The notes beneath the pieces are model-generated. The model did not search any database. It had not been told where the DNA came from and saw only the letters and a list, made by a program, of their open reading frames with translations. A program made the translations under genes and the position numbers. From Paracoccaceae bacterium (lineage in GTDB: Bacteria; Pseudomonadota; Alphaproteobacteria; Rhodobacterales; Rhodobacteraceae), in assembly GCA_027489375.1 (NCBI GenBank), contig JAIXZW010000001.1, positions 124,001 to 188,000 of the forward strand: 64,000 bases of DNA, read 5' to 3'. Positions 44,247 through 54,647 of the stretch are shown here, one piece after another (the stretch's first letter is position 1; each line of letters begins with the position of its first letter).

Positions 44247-45923
44247 ATGGCTGACGTTGCAACATTGGGTATCCGGATCGATAGCAGCGGCGCGGCTAAA
44301 GCTGTCGCGGATTTGGACAACCTCGCAGACGGCGCGATGAAGGCCGAAGCCGCTACGGGTAAGCTTGGCCAAGGGTCGCGCATGATGGCCATGCAGCTTT
44401 CCCAAGTCGCACAGCAGACAAGCGCCACGGGGAATTTCGTCCAAGCCTTGGCGATCCAGTTACCTGACATGGCGATGGGATTCGGCGCTGTCGGCATCGC
44501 AGGCGGCATCCTCGCCTCTGTGGCGCTTCCTGCGGTGGCTTCTGCGCTGGCAGGGACCAATGAGAAGGTGCAAGCCTTCACCGACTCGCTGGACGCTGCA
44601 TACGGCGCGGTTAACCGCCTAAACGACCTTTCCAAGACCTACAGCGCGGACGGAGTGCAAACACTCATCGGCAAGTATGGCGAACTCAACGCCGCGCTTC
44701 TTGAGCATATCCAGCGGCTGCGGGAAGTGACCATTTCCGAGGAGTTGCAGCGCAACGCCGACCTGATCCGCTCCATTCGCGCCGAAACCACGGGCGGCTG
44801 GATTACTTCCGATGTTGATGATGTGCGGAATGCGTTCCAGACCACCAACGACCAAGCGGGCTACTTGCTCACGCTGATGGGCGACATTGAGAAGGCCCGC
44901 ACCTTCCAAGACCAGACGGCGGCTATCATCGAAGCACGCGAAGCCGTGGGCGGAATGCTCAAGGGCATGCGTGACGTATCGCCAGAAGCGCAAGCGGTCT
45001 ATAACAAGCTTGTGCAGGCTGAGGACGCGGCTCGACAACTCAGCGTCGCAGCACCCAAGGCCGATTGGATGAGCGCAGCCCTTGATGGTGTGTCGGTCCT
45101 TGGCCAGTCGATCCGCGACCGTATCGCAGAGGTCTTGCGCCTCAAGGGTGAAGCTGACGTTAAAGCCAGCATGACCACGGGAAGCATGGATTGGACCAAG
45201 AATAAACTTGGCTTCACGCTTCCCGGCGATGAACTTCTTGGCTTGCCCAAGGCATACGCTAACGCGGCTACGCCTTCGGGCGGTGGCGCTGATCCTTTCC
45301 AAGCCCGCTTGGACGCGCTGCGGCAGTCGTTGCAGACCGAGGCGCAGATCGAAACCACCGCCTACACTCAACAGCAAGACACGCTGCGGCAGGCACTCGA
45401 ACAGCGTTACGTCACGCAGACCGAATACCATACGATGATGGAGCAGGCAGCGCAGGAGCATCAGGACCGCATGGCGGCGATTGATGTTTACCGCTACGGC
45501 ACCACGCTAGACAAAACGTCGGCCTTCCTTGGCGATATGGCCGGGGCGCTGCAGGGCGGCAATTCGAGGATGCTTGATATTAGCCGGAAGTTCGGCGCGG
45601 CTCAGGCGTTGGTCAACACATGGACCGGGGCGACCGAAGCGTTGAAACTGCCTTTCCCACAAAGTCTTGTGGCATTCTCCAAGGTGGTCGCAACTGGTAT
45701 GACGGCAATCTCGAACATTCAGGGCGGCTCAGGTGGTAAGGGGCGCGGCCTCGCCAGCGTTGCCGCTCAGGGCGCGGTCGAAGCCAAGCAGCCAACGGCG
45801 GAATACATCGTCCGGGGCATTCGCAAGGACGAGTTCTATTCCGGGGAAATGCTGTCGCAAATCTTCGACGGCATAACCGACGAGGCCAAGAAGCGTGGCG
45901 GTGTGTCGTTCAAGTTCACCTGA
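44247..45923 (+). CDS. Tape-measure-like phage protein
   Basis: 558 residues. The start MADVATLGIRIDSSGAAKAV and the segment MAMQLSQVAQQTSATGNF are classic tape-measure openings. A hydrophobic Ala/Gly-rich span (FGAVGIAGGILASVALPAVA) follows near residue 80-100, then long helical stretches rich in Gln (QARLDALRQSLQTEAQ). The family normally sets tail length, about 0.15 nm per residue, so this copy would be short-tailed for a siphovirus. No other tail gene is present, so it may be kept for another function such as membrane passage. Confidence 0.75.
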   Translation: MADVATLGIRIDSSGAAKAVADLDNLADGAMKAEAATGKLGQGSRMMAMQLSQVAQQTSATGNFVQALAIQLPDMAMGFGAVGIAGGILASVALPAVASALAGTNEKVQAFTDSLDAAYGAVNRLNDLSKTYSADGVQTLIGKYGELNAALLEHIQRLREVTISEELQRNADLIRSIRAETTGGWITSDVDDVRNAFQTTNDQAGYLLTLMGDIEKARTFQDQTAAIIEAREAVGGMLKGMRDVSPEAQAVYNKLVQAEDAARQLSVAAPKADWMSAALDGVSVLGQSIRDRIAEVLRLKGEADVKASMTTGSMDWTKNKLGFTLPGDELLGLPKAYANAATPSGGGADPFQARLDALRQSLQTEAQIETTAYTQQQDTLRQALEQRYVTQTEYHTMMEQAAQEHQDRMAAIDVYRYGTTLDKTSAFLGDMAGALQGGNSRMLDISRKFGAAQALVNTWTGATEALKLPFPQSLVAFSKVVATGMTAISNIQGGSGGKGRGLASVAAQGAVEAKQPTAEYIVRGIRKDEFYSGEMLSQIFDGITDEAKKRGGVSFKFT

Positions 45924-45977
45924 CAACTCAAAAGATAATCGTTGTATCTTAGGGATATCGAAAGTATCGGACCTGTA

Positions 45978-46073
45978 ATGTGGGCTTCGCTTGCAGTAGG
46001 GGGGGCGCTGCGGTGGAAGACGAGGATAGAAAAGCAAGCCCCAGCGTGGGGCATTAATTCGAGCAAGTTGTAA
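45978..46073 (+). CDS. Possible 31-residue island peptide
   Basis: ATG 45978 to TAA 46071-46073: MWASLAVGGALRWKTRIEKQ followed by 11 more residues. Its stop overlaps the next start as TAATG, a coupling signature, which is the main support. No good ribosome-binding site. A GCCCC/GGGGC hairpin (46039-46053) lies within it. Confidence 0.3.
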   Translation: MWASLAVGGALRWKTRIEKQAPAWGINSSKL

Positions 46074-46213
46074 TGTATATGCAAAACGAAGCGCTTGCGC
46101 GGCGAGCGAGCGCGTTGAAATTAGAGGACGAGCTCAAGAGCCTTGGCGTAATCGTTGATCCCGTAACCGGCAAGGTATCGATCAACGCGCTGGCAGACGA
46201 ACCCAACGGGTAA
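46073..46213 (+). CDS. Small island protein (46 residues)
   Basis: ATG 46073 (or 46079). Reads MYMQNEALARRASALKLEDE and ends with KVSINALADEPNG; amphipathic helix then a beta-turn segment (GVIVDPVTGKVSI). Coding-like composition and TAATG coupling to the preceding small frame support it. Function unknown. Confidence 0.45.
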   Translation: MYMQNEALARRASALKLEDELKSLGVIVDPVTGKVSINALADEPNG

Positions 46214-46322
46214 GGCAGGACGCCGAGACGCCCCCAGAGGTCAACCGGACGCGCCCTGCCTTGTATCCCGAAGGATGCCGCGACCATACCGTCGGGGCGA
46301 CAACGGACAACTATTCTTAAGG

Positions 46323-46556
46323 TCAGTTTCCGCCTTCCATAAAGCGCACACCCGGTCCCGCTTGCCCATCATCGTCAAGGAAGGTCGCCCCGCTGCTCAC
46401 AAGGGCGGCGCGTATCGTTTCCACGGTCGATGCCTTCAACTCTTCGCCCCGTTCCAGACGCGCCACGGTATCGGGCGATACGCCCGCAAGCTTAGCTAGG
46501 TCTCGCACGCCGAGGCCCGTTGCCGTCCTAGCCATCTTGCATTGTGTCGCGTTCAA
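46323..46556 (-). CDS. XRE-family repressor of the island
   Basis: 77 residues. The helix-turn-helix covers residues about 3-60: QCKMARTATGLGVRDLAKLA and VSPDTVARLERGEE are typical XRE elements. I prefer the TTG at 46556 as start because a GGAG sits 8 bp before it and because the shorter ATG at 46535 would remove the first helix. That ribosome site lies inside the operator at 46559-46575, so binding would block its own expression. Divergent from the gene at 46648. Confidence 0.82.
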   Translation of the reverse strand: MNATQCKMARTATGLGVRDLAKLAGVSPDTVARLERGEELKASTVETIRAALVSSGATFLDDDGQAGPGVRFMEGGN

Positions 46557-46558
46557 AA

Positions 46559-46575
46559 TCGTAACTCCGTTATGA
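46559..46575. promoter_or_regulatory. Operator 1 of the island repressor (imperfect palindrome)
   Basis: TCGTAACTCCGTTATGA: one mismatch from the perfect site at 46609-46625. It overlaps the leader and ribosome-binding site of the XRE gene. Confidence 0.65.
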
Positions 46576-46608
46576 TTTATGTTGACGGATTCGCCGCCCT
46601 GTGTCTAA

Positions 46609-46625
46609 TCGTAACCACGTTACGA
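46609..46625. promoter_or_regulatory. Operator 2 of the island repressor (perfect palindrome)
   Basis: TCGTAACCACGTTACGA: 7-bp arms TCGTAAC/GTTACGA around CAC. Its centre is 50 bp from that of operator 1, about five helical turns, so dimers on both sites could interact. It lies just upstream of the gene at 46648. Confidence 0.7.
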
Positions 46626-46647
46626 AACACAATCAACGGAGGAAGAC

Positions 46648-46905
46648 ATGAACGATTTGCAAAAGGCGATATCCGACGCGGGGACCGATGCAACGATGCT
46701 CGAGGGGTTGTGCCAAGGCTCGATTGAAATCTTCGACGTTGTGCGCTGCGAAACCACGCCCGCATCGAATGCGCTCTACGCCTTGCTGACGGTCATGGCA
46801 GAGAAGGCTGACGCACTCGCAAGCCAGATCGGCAAAATCGAAGGCCTAGCCCGCAACTCAACGCAGATCAACATCACTCGGACTATTGTTGACCCTTCGG
46901 CCTGA
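46648..46905 (+). CDS. Small island protein divergent from the repressor
   Basis: 85 residues. ATG 46648 has a strong GGAGG ribosome-binding site. Mostly helical: MNDLQKAISDAGTDATML, ASNALYALLTVMAEKADALA, ending INITRTIVDPSA. It has two Cys in the first third (LCQG, VRCE). Paired with the XRE gene like a Cro-type or antirepressor partner, but no DNA-binding motif is visible. It has its own strong terminator. Confidence 0.7.
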   Translation: MNDLQKAISDAGTDATMLEGLCQGSIEIFDVVRCETTPASNALYALLTVMAEKADALASQIGKIEGLARNSTQINITRTIVDPSA

Positions 46906-46929
46906 CTTTTGAAGAAGGCGGGTCTTTAG

Positions 46930-46958
46930 GCGGGTGGAGAAATCCGCCCGCTTTTTTT
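46930..46958 (+). terminator. Rho-independent terminator at the right end of the island
   Basis: Stem GCGGGTGGA / TCCGCCCGC (one G-U pair), GAAA tetraloop, then seven T (46952-46958). It ends the gene at 46648 and lies 29 bp from the attachment repeat, insulating the tRNA side. Confidence 0.88.
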
Positions 46959-46987
46959 GTATATAAATCAGGTAGTTATAAGGAAAT

Positions 46988-47077
<90 letters not shown>

Positions 47078-47305
47078 GCGATCAGGGGTCGTCTATGGGG
47101 CGGGGATGTATCGGGGTATTCGGGAGGGCGCAAGACCCAAAGCGCGGAAAACGGGCAAGAAAATCGCCGGTGGCTGGCGGGGCTTGGCAGAGCGTGCGCG
47201 GGGCGGGGAGTTGCCGTTCGCGTGATCCGGGCAAAGGGCTGACTTGGCAAGCGGCGCCGGGGCGCTTAGCTCTGGTCCGACGGTATTTGGCGGGGCTTTC
47301 GGCGC

Positions 47306-48199
47306 ATGACCACGACGGGTTTCGGGATGATCGTAAGGCAAGCCCTTTGCGGCGCTGCGTTGGGGCTTCAGTTTCTGGCCGGTGCGGTGCTGCCCGTGCA
47401 TGCGGAGGGGGCAGGTGGTGCCGCTGTCGCTCCGTCGCCCGCGATCGCGCAACTGATCGAGACGATGCGGATCGACGAGGTGATCGGGGTCTTGCAGGCG
47501 GAGGGGCTGGATTACGGCACAACCCTCGAGGAGCAGATGTTTCCCGACGCGGGCGGTGCGGGTTGGGCGGCGACCGTGGCGCGGATCTACGACCCCGTGG
47601 CGATGCGGCTTGCCTTCGATGCGCGGCTTGCGGCGGAGTTGCAGGGCAAGGATGACGCCGTGGCCAGGATGGAAGCGTTCTTCGCGTCGGATCTGGGCCA
47701 GAAGGTCCTGGCGCTGGAGCTGGAGGCGCGGCGGGCATTGATGGACGACGATACCGAGGCGGCGGCGGAAGAGGCTTGGGCCGCGCTCGATGCCGAGGGG
47801 AAGGCACGGGCGGCGATGGTCCGTGATTTCGCAGCCGTCAACGATCTGGTCGATTCGAACGTGATGGGAGCGCTGAATTCCAACCTTGCCTTCTATCAGG
47901 GCATGGCCGGGGGCGGGGCGCTGGAATCGGAGATGACCGAGGAGGACATGCTGTCCGAGGTCTGGGCGCAGGAGGCCGATATCCGGCGCGAGACGGAGGC
48001 ATGGGTTTATCCTTACCTCAACCTTGCTTACGGCGCGCTTTCGGATGCGGAGTTGCAGGCTTACACCGATTTCTCGGCCACGGCCGAGGGGCAGGTGCTG
48101 AACACGGCGCTTTTCGCGGCTTTCGATTCGGTCTTTACCCCGATTTCCAAGGCTCTGGGTCAGGCTGCGGCGGTCCAGATGGAGGGGCAGGACATCTAG
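47306..48199 (+). CDS. DUF2059 domain protein, exported
   Basis: 297 residues with an N-terminal signal-like helix (ALCGAALGLQFLAGAVLPVHA). The C-terminal part carries DUF2059-type helices: ALSDAELQAYTDFSATAEGQ, given by parts ALSDAELQAY and FSATAEGQVL, plus MRIDEVIGVLQAEG near the start. Acidic and helical; function unknown. Starts at ATG 47306 or 47327. The 228-bp gap before it (47078-47305) shows nothing else certain. Confidence 0.82.
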   Translation: MTTTGFGMIVRQALCGAALGLQFLAGAVLPVHAEGAGGAAVAPSPAIAQLIETMRIDEVIGVLQAEGLDYGTTLEEQMFPDAGGAGWAATVARIYDPVAMRLAFDARLAAELQGKDDAVARMEAFFASDLGQKVLALELEARRALMDDDTEAAAEEAWAALDAEGKARAAMVRDFAAVNDLVDSNVMGALNSNLAFYQGMAGGGALESEMTEEDMLSEVWAQEADIRRETEAWVYPYLNLAYGALSDAELQAYTDFSATAEGQVLNTALFAAFDSVFTPISKALGQAAAVQMEGQDI

Positions 48200-48233
48200 T
48201 GGCGCGGGGCGCGCAGGGAGCGTCCTTTGGCGC

Positions 48234-48262
48234 TTGACTTCGCGCCGCCGTTTTCCGATAAG
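48234..48262 (+). promoter_or_regulatory. Probable sigma-70 promoter of rplU-rpmA
   Basis: TTGACT (48234-48239), 17-bp spacer, GATAAG (48257-48262). Spacing is ideal and the -35 is a near-consensus. It leaves a leader of roughly 130 nt before rplU, GC-rich and able to fold, which might hold ribosomal-protein autoregulation (not shown). Confidence 0.65.
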
Positions 48263-48402
48263 CCCGCATCTTGGCGAGGCGCGAGTCTGGCCGGGATTTT
48301 TATTTTCAATGACGCCCCGCAAGGGCGCGCTGTCCGAGGCGGGCGAAAGCCCCGCAACGCCGCAAGGGGCCACAGGACGCGGAGCGAAGTGAAGGAAAGA
48401 CC

Positions 48403-48861
48403 ATGTTCGCGGTCCTCAAGACCGGTGGCAAGCAGTACAAGGTGCAGGCGGGTGACGTCCTGCGCGTTGAGAAGCTCGCGGCCAATGCTGGCGACAAAGT
48501 CCAGTTCAACGAAATCCTGATGGTCGGTGGCGAGACCGTCACCGTCGGCGCGCCCACCGTTGCCGGTGCGGCTGTCGTGGCCGAGGTGATCGACCAGATC
48601 AAGGGCGTCAAGACGATCCACTTCGTCAAGCGTCGCCGCAAGCATTCGTCGCAGCGCACCAAGGGCCACCGCCAGCAGCTCACGCTGCTTCGCGTGACCG
48701 AAGTGCTTGCCAAGGGCGCCGACAAATCGGGCGTTCAGGCTGCTGTCGGCACGGCTTCGGCCCGCCGCGAAGCCCATAACGCTGCCGCCGCTCCGGCCCC
48801 CGCTGCCGAAGCTCCCGCGAAACCCAAGCGTGCCGCCAAGGCCGCTGCTGCTACGGAGTAA
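48403..48861 (+). CDS. rplU: Large-subunit ribosomal protein bL21 with C-terminal extension
   Basis: 152 residues. Residues 1-103 are a standard L21: MFAVLKTGGKQYKVQAGD, LRVEKLAANAGD, KRRRKHSSQRTKGHRQQLT. The remaining 49 residues form an Ala/Pro/Lys-rich tail (AAAAPAPAAEAPAKPKRAAK) seen in alphaproteobacterial L21. Precedes rpmA by 6 bp, the usual rplU-rpmA-obg region. Confidence 0.97.
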   Translation: MFAVLKTGGKQYKVQAGDVLRVEKLAANAGDKVQFNEILMVGGETVTVGAPTVAGAAVVAEVIDQIKGVKTIHFVKRRRKHSSQRTKGHRQQLTLLRVTEVLAKGADKSGVQAAVGTASARREAHNAAAAPAPAAEAPAKPKRAAKAAAATE

Positions 48862-48867
48862 TCCCCC

Positions 48868-49137
48868 ATGGCACACAAGAAAGCAGGCGGTTCATCCCGC
48901 AACGGCCGCGACTCGGCCGGTCGTCGCCTCGGCGTGAAGCTCTATGGTGGTCAGGCCGCCATTCCGGGCAACATCATCGTGCGTCAGCGCGGCACGACCT
49001 ATTTCCCCGGCACCGGCGTCGGCATGGGTGTGGACCACACCATCTTTGCCGTGGCCGAGGGCAAGGTTGCGTTCAAGAAGGGCCTGAAAGGCCGCACCTT
49101 CATTTCGGTTCTCCCCGTCGCGGAGGCAGCCGAGTAA
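48868..49137 (+). CDS. rpmA: Large-subunit ribosomal protein bL27
   Basis: 89 residues starting [20 protein letters not shown], the invariant L27 N-terminus that reaches the peptidyl-transferase centre. Full length and no N-terminal cleavage extension. In an operon with rplU. Confidence 0.98.
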   Translation: MAHKKAGGSSRNGRDSAGRRLGVKLYGGQAAIPGNIIVRQRGTTYFPGTGVGMGVDHTIFAVAEGKVAFKKGLKGRTFISVLPVAEAAE

Positions 49138-49145
49138 GCCGAACC

Positions 49146-49164
49146 TTTACAAACGGTTTGTAAA
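49146..49164. repeat. Perfect 19-bp AT-rich palindrome just after rpmA
   Basis: TTTACAAACGGTTTGTAAA: 9-bp arms TTTACAAAC/GTTTGTAAA with one central G. It starts 9 bp after the rpmA stop and immediately precedes the GC-rich terminator. With a single central base it cannot form a tight hairpin loop, so it looks more like a protein-binding site or a cruciform. Confidence 0.5.
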
Positions 49165-49165
49165 A

Positions 49166-49195
49166 GGGGGGATCGGCTGAAAGGCCGGTCCCCCC
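49166..49195 (+). terminator. Rho-independent terminator of rplU-rpmA
   Basis: GGGGGGATCGGC / GCCGGTCCCCCC with one T-G wobble, 6-base loop TGAAAG, followed by TCTCGTTTT. Strong stem, short T-run. Confidence 0.8.
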
Positions 49196-49360
49196 TCTCG
49201 TTTTCCGGTCGTCGGGAGGCGGGGGGAGGGGAAATGCCGCGTTCCGGCCCGTGCGGGGCCGCAATGCAGACGCGATGGGGTAACAGTTGCTCTATCCCGT
49301 GCCGTTTACCTTGAAGGGGGCCGCAAGGCTTCCGACATGCGCTTCATCAGGAGGGAAGCC

Positions 49361-49942
49361 ATGACCACGGTGAGTTTGACCACCAAAGCCGAAGCGCCCG
49401 TCTGCGGGCAGCCGTCCTATATCCCCGCGGGCCGTTTCGTGCTGCGCCCCGTGCGCCGTTCGGATGCGGGGCTGTTCGCCATGTATGCGGGCGACAAGCG
49501 CGTGGCCGAGGCGACGCAGTCGATCCCGCATCCCCTGCCGCCGGGCGCGGCCGAGGCCTTTGTCACCCGCGCGATGGCGGGCAAGGGGGACGAGGACATC
49601 TGGGTCATGGACGGATCGGCAAGCGGTCTGGCCGAGGTGCTGGGTGTCATCAGCCTCAAGCGCATGGACGAGTCGAAATGGGATCGCGGGCAGTCCGAGA
49701 TCGGCTTCTGGGTGGCGCCAGCCTTCTGGAACGCGGGTTTCGCGTCCGATGCCGTGCGGGCGCTGGTCGGGGCGAACCCGCAGGGCAACCGCACGATCTT
49801 TGCCGAGGTGTTCCAGGACAATGCGGGGTCCGCGCGGGTGCTGACCAATGCGGGCTTCCAGTATCTGGGCGATGCCGAGACATTCTCGGTCGCGCGCGGG
49901 GCGCGGGTGCCGACCTGGACCTATATCCGCAAGCTGGATTGA
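49361..49942 (+). CDS. GNAT-family N-acetyltransferase (RimJ/RimL type)
   Basis: 193 residues from ATG 49361, which has AGGAGGGAAG just upstream; the 49337 start has none. Acetyltransf_3 features: RFVLRPVRRSDAG at the N-terminus, EIGFWVAPAFWNAGFASDAV (parts IGFWVAPAFWN and GFASDAVRAL) for acetyl-CoA binding, and FQDNAGSARVLTNAGFQYLG. Commonly located between rpmA and obg in Rhodobacterales. Substrate unknown, possibly a protein N-terminus. Confidence 0.88.
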   Translation: MTTVSLTTKAEAPVCGQPSYIPAGRFVLRPVRRSDAGLFAMYAGDKRVAEATQSIPHPLPPGAAEAFVTRAMAGKGDEDIWVMDGSASGLAEVLGVISLKRMDESKWDRGQSEIGFWVAPAFWNAGFASDAVRALVGANPQGNRTIFAEVFQDNAGSARVLTNAGFQYLGDAETFSVARGARVPTWTYIRKLD

Positions 49943-49956
49943 GACTGCCCGACGAT

Positions 49957-50010
49957 GCGGGGGGCCAGCCCCCCGCACCCCCCGGAGTATTTGGGCCAAG
50001 GTGAACGGGA
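49957..50010 (+). repeat. GC-rich palindromic repeat, copy A
   Basis: GGGGGGCCAGCCCCCC hairpin followed by GGAGTATTTGGGCCAAGG and GTGAACGGG. Lies downstream of the acetyltransferase gene, same orientation. One of five related copies between 49.9 and 62.1 kb. Confidence 0.75.
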
Positions 50011-50093
50011 AGCAGTGCATTTGCCCGTCTTTCTGCCGTCAGGCTTGAGCCTGCGGGCATTGTGATCTATCGGCTGTAGCCGACCCCTGTTGA

Positions 50094-52240
<2,147 letters not shown>

Positions 52241-52256
52241 GTGTCCGGTGGCGGAG

Positions 52257-52304
52257 CGGGGGGCCAGCCCCCCGCGCCCCCCGGGATACTTGGAAAAAGA
52301 AGAA
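52257..52304 (+). repeat. GC-rich palindromic repeat, copy B
   Basis: GGGGGGCCAGCCCCCC hairpin, then CGCGCCCCCCGGGATACTTGG and AAAAAGAAGAAGG. Sits between proB and proA, oriented with them, and supplies the purine-rich stretch before the proA start. Confidence 0.75.
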
Positions 52305-52318
52305 GGGGCTGCGGTCAT

Positions 52319-53578
52319 ATGGACGGGAATTTCGCGGATATGATGGCCGAGATCGGCTCGCGGGCGCGGGCGGCGGCGGCGGAATTGGCCTATGCGTCGA
52401 GCGAGCGGAAGGCGGCGGCCCTGCAGGCGGCGGCGGCGGCGGTCTGGGCGCGGCGGCAGGAAATCCTCGATGGCAATGTGATGGACCTTGCCTATGGCGA
52501 GGAGAAGGGGCTTTCGCCTGCCATGATGGACCGTTTGCGGCTGGACGAGGGGCGGATCAGGGGCATCGTCGATGCGCTGCGGTCGGTCGCCGAGCAGCGC
52601 GATCCGGTGGGGCGGGTGCTGGCGGAATGGGACATGCCGAGTGGTCTGCACATCCAGCGGGTGGCGACGCCCTTGGGCGTGGTGGGCGTGATTTACGAAA
52701 GCCGCCCGAATGTGACGGCGGATGCGGGGGCGCTTTGCCTCAAGGCCGGGAATGCGGTGATCCTGCGCGGGGGGAGCGAGGGGTTCAATTCCTCGGAAGC
52801 GATCCATGATTGCATGGTGCAGGGGTTGCGCGAGGCGAATTTGCCGGAAGCCGCGATCCAGCTGATCCCCACGCGGGATCGGGGGATGGTGTCGGCCATG
52901 CTCGGCGCGGTCGAATATATCGACGTGATCGTGCCGCGGGGTGGCAAGGGGCTGGTGGGGCTGGTGCAGCGCGAGGCGCGGGTGCCGGTGTTCGCGCATC
53001 TCGAGGGGATTTGCCACGTCTACGCCGACCGTGACGCCGATCTGGAAAAGGCGCGGCGCGTGGTGCTGAACGCCAAGACGCGGCGGACGGGGATTTGCGG
53101 CGCGGCGGAATGTCTGCTGATCGACTGGCAGTTCTACACCAAGCACGGGGCGGTGCTGGTCGAGGATCTGATCGCGGCGGGGGTCGAGGTGCGGACGGAA
53201 GGCGAGTTGCTCAAGGTGCCGGGGACGGTCCAGGCGGCGGCGGATGATTTCGGGCGCGAATTCCTTGACAAGATCATCGCGGCGAAGCTTGTTGACGGGG
53301 TGGACGAGGCGATTGCCCATATCCGCCGCTATGGATCAAACCATACCGAAGCGATCCTGACCGGGAACGACGCCACCGCCGCGCGGTTCTTCGAGCGGCT
53401 GGACAGTGCGATCCTGATGCGCAACGCCTCGACCCAGTTCGCGGACGGGGGGGAGTTCGGGATGGGCGGCGAGATCGGCATCGCCACGGGCAAGCTTCAT
53501 GCGCGGGGGCCGGTGGGGGCCGAGCAGTTGACGAGCTTCAAATACCTTGTGACCGGAGACGGGACGATCAGAAGCTGA
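52319..53578 (+). CDS. proA: Glutamate-5-semialdehyde dehydrogenase (gamma-glutamyl phosphate reductase)
   Basis: 419 residues from ATG 52319. Catalytic Cys in [11 protein letters not shown]; cofactor region [21 protein letters not shown] (parts IYESRPNVT and [10 protein letters not shown]); [10 protein letters not shown] and end [11 protein letters not shown] are ProA hallmarks. Reduces glutamyl-5-phosphate with NADPH. Its last 11 bp overlap the convergent chpT gene. Confidence 0.96.
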   Translation: MDGNFADMMAEIGSRARAAAAELAYASSERKAAALQAAAAAVWARRQEILDGNVMDLAYGEEKGLSPAMMDRLRLDEGRIRGIVDALRSVAEQRDPVGRVLAEWDMPSGLHIQRVATPLGVVGVIYESRPNVTADAGALCLKAGNAVILRGGSEGFNSSEAIHDCMVQGLREANLPEAAIQLIPTRDRGMVSAMLGAVEYIDVIVPRGGKGLVGLVQREARVPVFAHLEGICHVYADRDADLEKARRVVLNAKTRRTGICGAAECLLIDWQFYTKHGAVLVEDLIAAGVEVRTEGELLKVPGTVQAAADDFGREFLDKIIAAKLVDGVDEAIAHIRRYGSNHTEAILTGNDATAARFFERLDSAILMRNASTQFADGGEFGMGGEIGIATGKLHARGPVGAEQLTSFKYLVTGDGTIRS

Positions 53579-54197
53579 CCGTCAGGGCCGAGACGCCCAC
53601 ATCGACCACGGCGCGGCGGCCGAGGGCGTGGAGTTGCGCGCCTGCGAGGGGGAATTGCACCTGTGCCGGTTCCACGGGACCCTTAGGCTCGGGGTTGGCG
53701 AGAAGCGCCCAGAGGGCCGCATCGTGGCGCAGGCGGGGCGAGGCGGCGCGAAGGCTCCACCCCACGCCATCGCGCAGGATGGAGAGCGTTCCGCCCGTGG
53801 GAACGGCGTGTTCGGCGCAGAGCAGCAGGAGGAAGGCAAGCTTCGCCTCGGGGCGGGGCAGGTCGGTCGGGCTGTTCCAGTCGAGCGTGAGGCGGGTGTG
53901 GTGGTAGAGTTCGGCCAGAAGGGGGATGATTTCTGCGCGGCCGATCGTCTGGTCGCGCGCGGCATGGCCGAAAGCGATGCGGAAGAAGCGGAGTTTGGCA
54001 CTGGCCGAGGCGACGCTGTCGGCGACGAGGGCGAGTTCGCCGGATTTCTGGCGCGGGTCGATGCCGAGGAGTTCAATCCCGTTGCCGATTGCGCCGATCG
54101 GGCTGATAAGGTCGTGGCACAGGCGCGAGGCCACGAGGGCAGCAAGATCGGCCGCGGTTTCGGGGCGCGCTTCGGGGGGCATGGCTGGAACGGTCAT
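53568..54197 (-). CDS. chpT: Histidine phosphotransferase ChpT
   Basis: 209 residues. The H-box [21 protein letters not shown] (parts RLCHDLISP and [11 protein letters not shown]; His about 28) is typical. The C-terminal part is a Bergerat-like fold that lacks ATP-binding G-boxes, as expected for ChpT. In alphaproteobacteria ChpT passes phosphate from CckA to CtrA and CpdR, which in Rhodobacterales control motility, GTA production and division-linked functions. Confidence 0.9.
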   Translation of the reverse strand: MTVPAMPPEARPETAADLAALVASRLCHDLISPIGAIGNGIELLGIDPRQKSGELALVADSVASASAKLRFFRIAFGHAARDQTIGRAEIIPLLAELYHHTRLTLDWNSPTDLPRPEAKLAFLLLLCAEHAVPTGGTLSILRDGVGWSLRAASPRLRHDAALWALLANPEPKGPVEPAQVQFPLAGAQLHALGRRAVVDVGVSALTVSF

Positions 54198-54229
54198 GGC
54201 AACCTGTGACAGGAGAGAGGAACAAGGGC

Positions 54230-54403
54230 ATGAATTCCTTGCTGGAACCCGGAATGCTGGTGCGCCATCCCGCGCAGCCGGAATGGGGGCTGGGACAGGT
54301 GCAGTCGAACATCGGTGGTCGGGTGACGGTGAATTTCGAACATGCGGGCAAGGTTGTGATTGATGGGTCGCGGGTCGATCTGGTGCAGGTTTACGACCGC
54401 TGA
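54230..54403 (+). CDS. DUF3553 small protein
   Basis: 57 residues from ATG 54230. MNSLLEPGMLVRHPAQPEWG and LGQVQSNIGGRVTVNFEHAG form a single CarD/UvrD-tail-like SH3-type barrel. Divergent from chpT with 32 bp between starts. Common in Rhodobacterales; possibly an RNA-polymerase or helicase-interacting module (inference). Confidence 0.88.
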   Translation: MNSLLEPGMLVRHPAQPEWGLGQVQSNIGGRVTVNFEHAGKVVIDGSRVDLVQVYDR

Positions 54404-54647
54404 GGCAGGCTTGCGCAAATTTGCATGCGCGGCAACCGAAGGTTGTTTCAGCTTTGCGTTTTGCTCCACCTGTTGCCGATACGGCGCGTCGACGCGGCCG
54501 GAGGCGGGGGCTTGCGCGGAGCGGCGGCCGTCACGACATTCCGCCGATGCGGGCGTGGTTGCGTGTGCGGAGGGCAGGCCGTAAAGACGGCGATGAACCG
54601 TTGCAGCCTTGCTGCGCGAGGGGGGCGCCCTTGGGGCGGATGCGCTG
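54404..54647. other. 244-bp intergenic region upstream of olsB
   Basis: Contains GCAAATTTGC (self-complementary) near 54412-54423 inside TGCGCAAATTTGCATGCGC, otherwise GC-rich without a supported gene. Promoter for olsBA is expected here. Confidence 0.4.
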
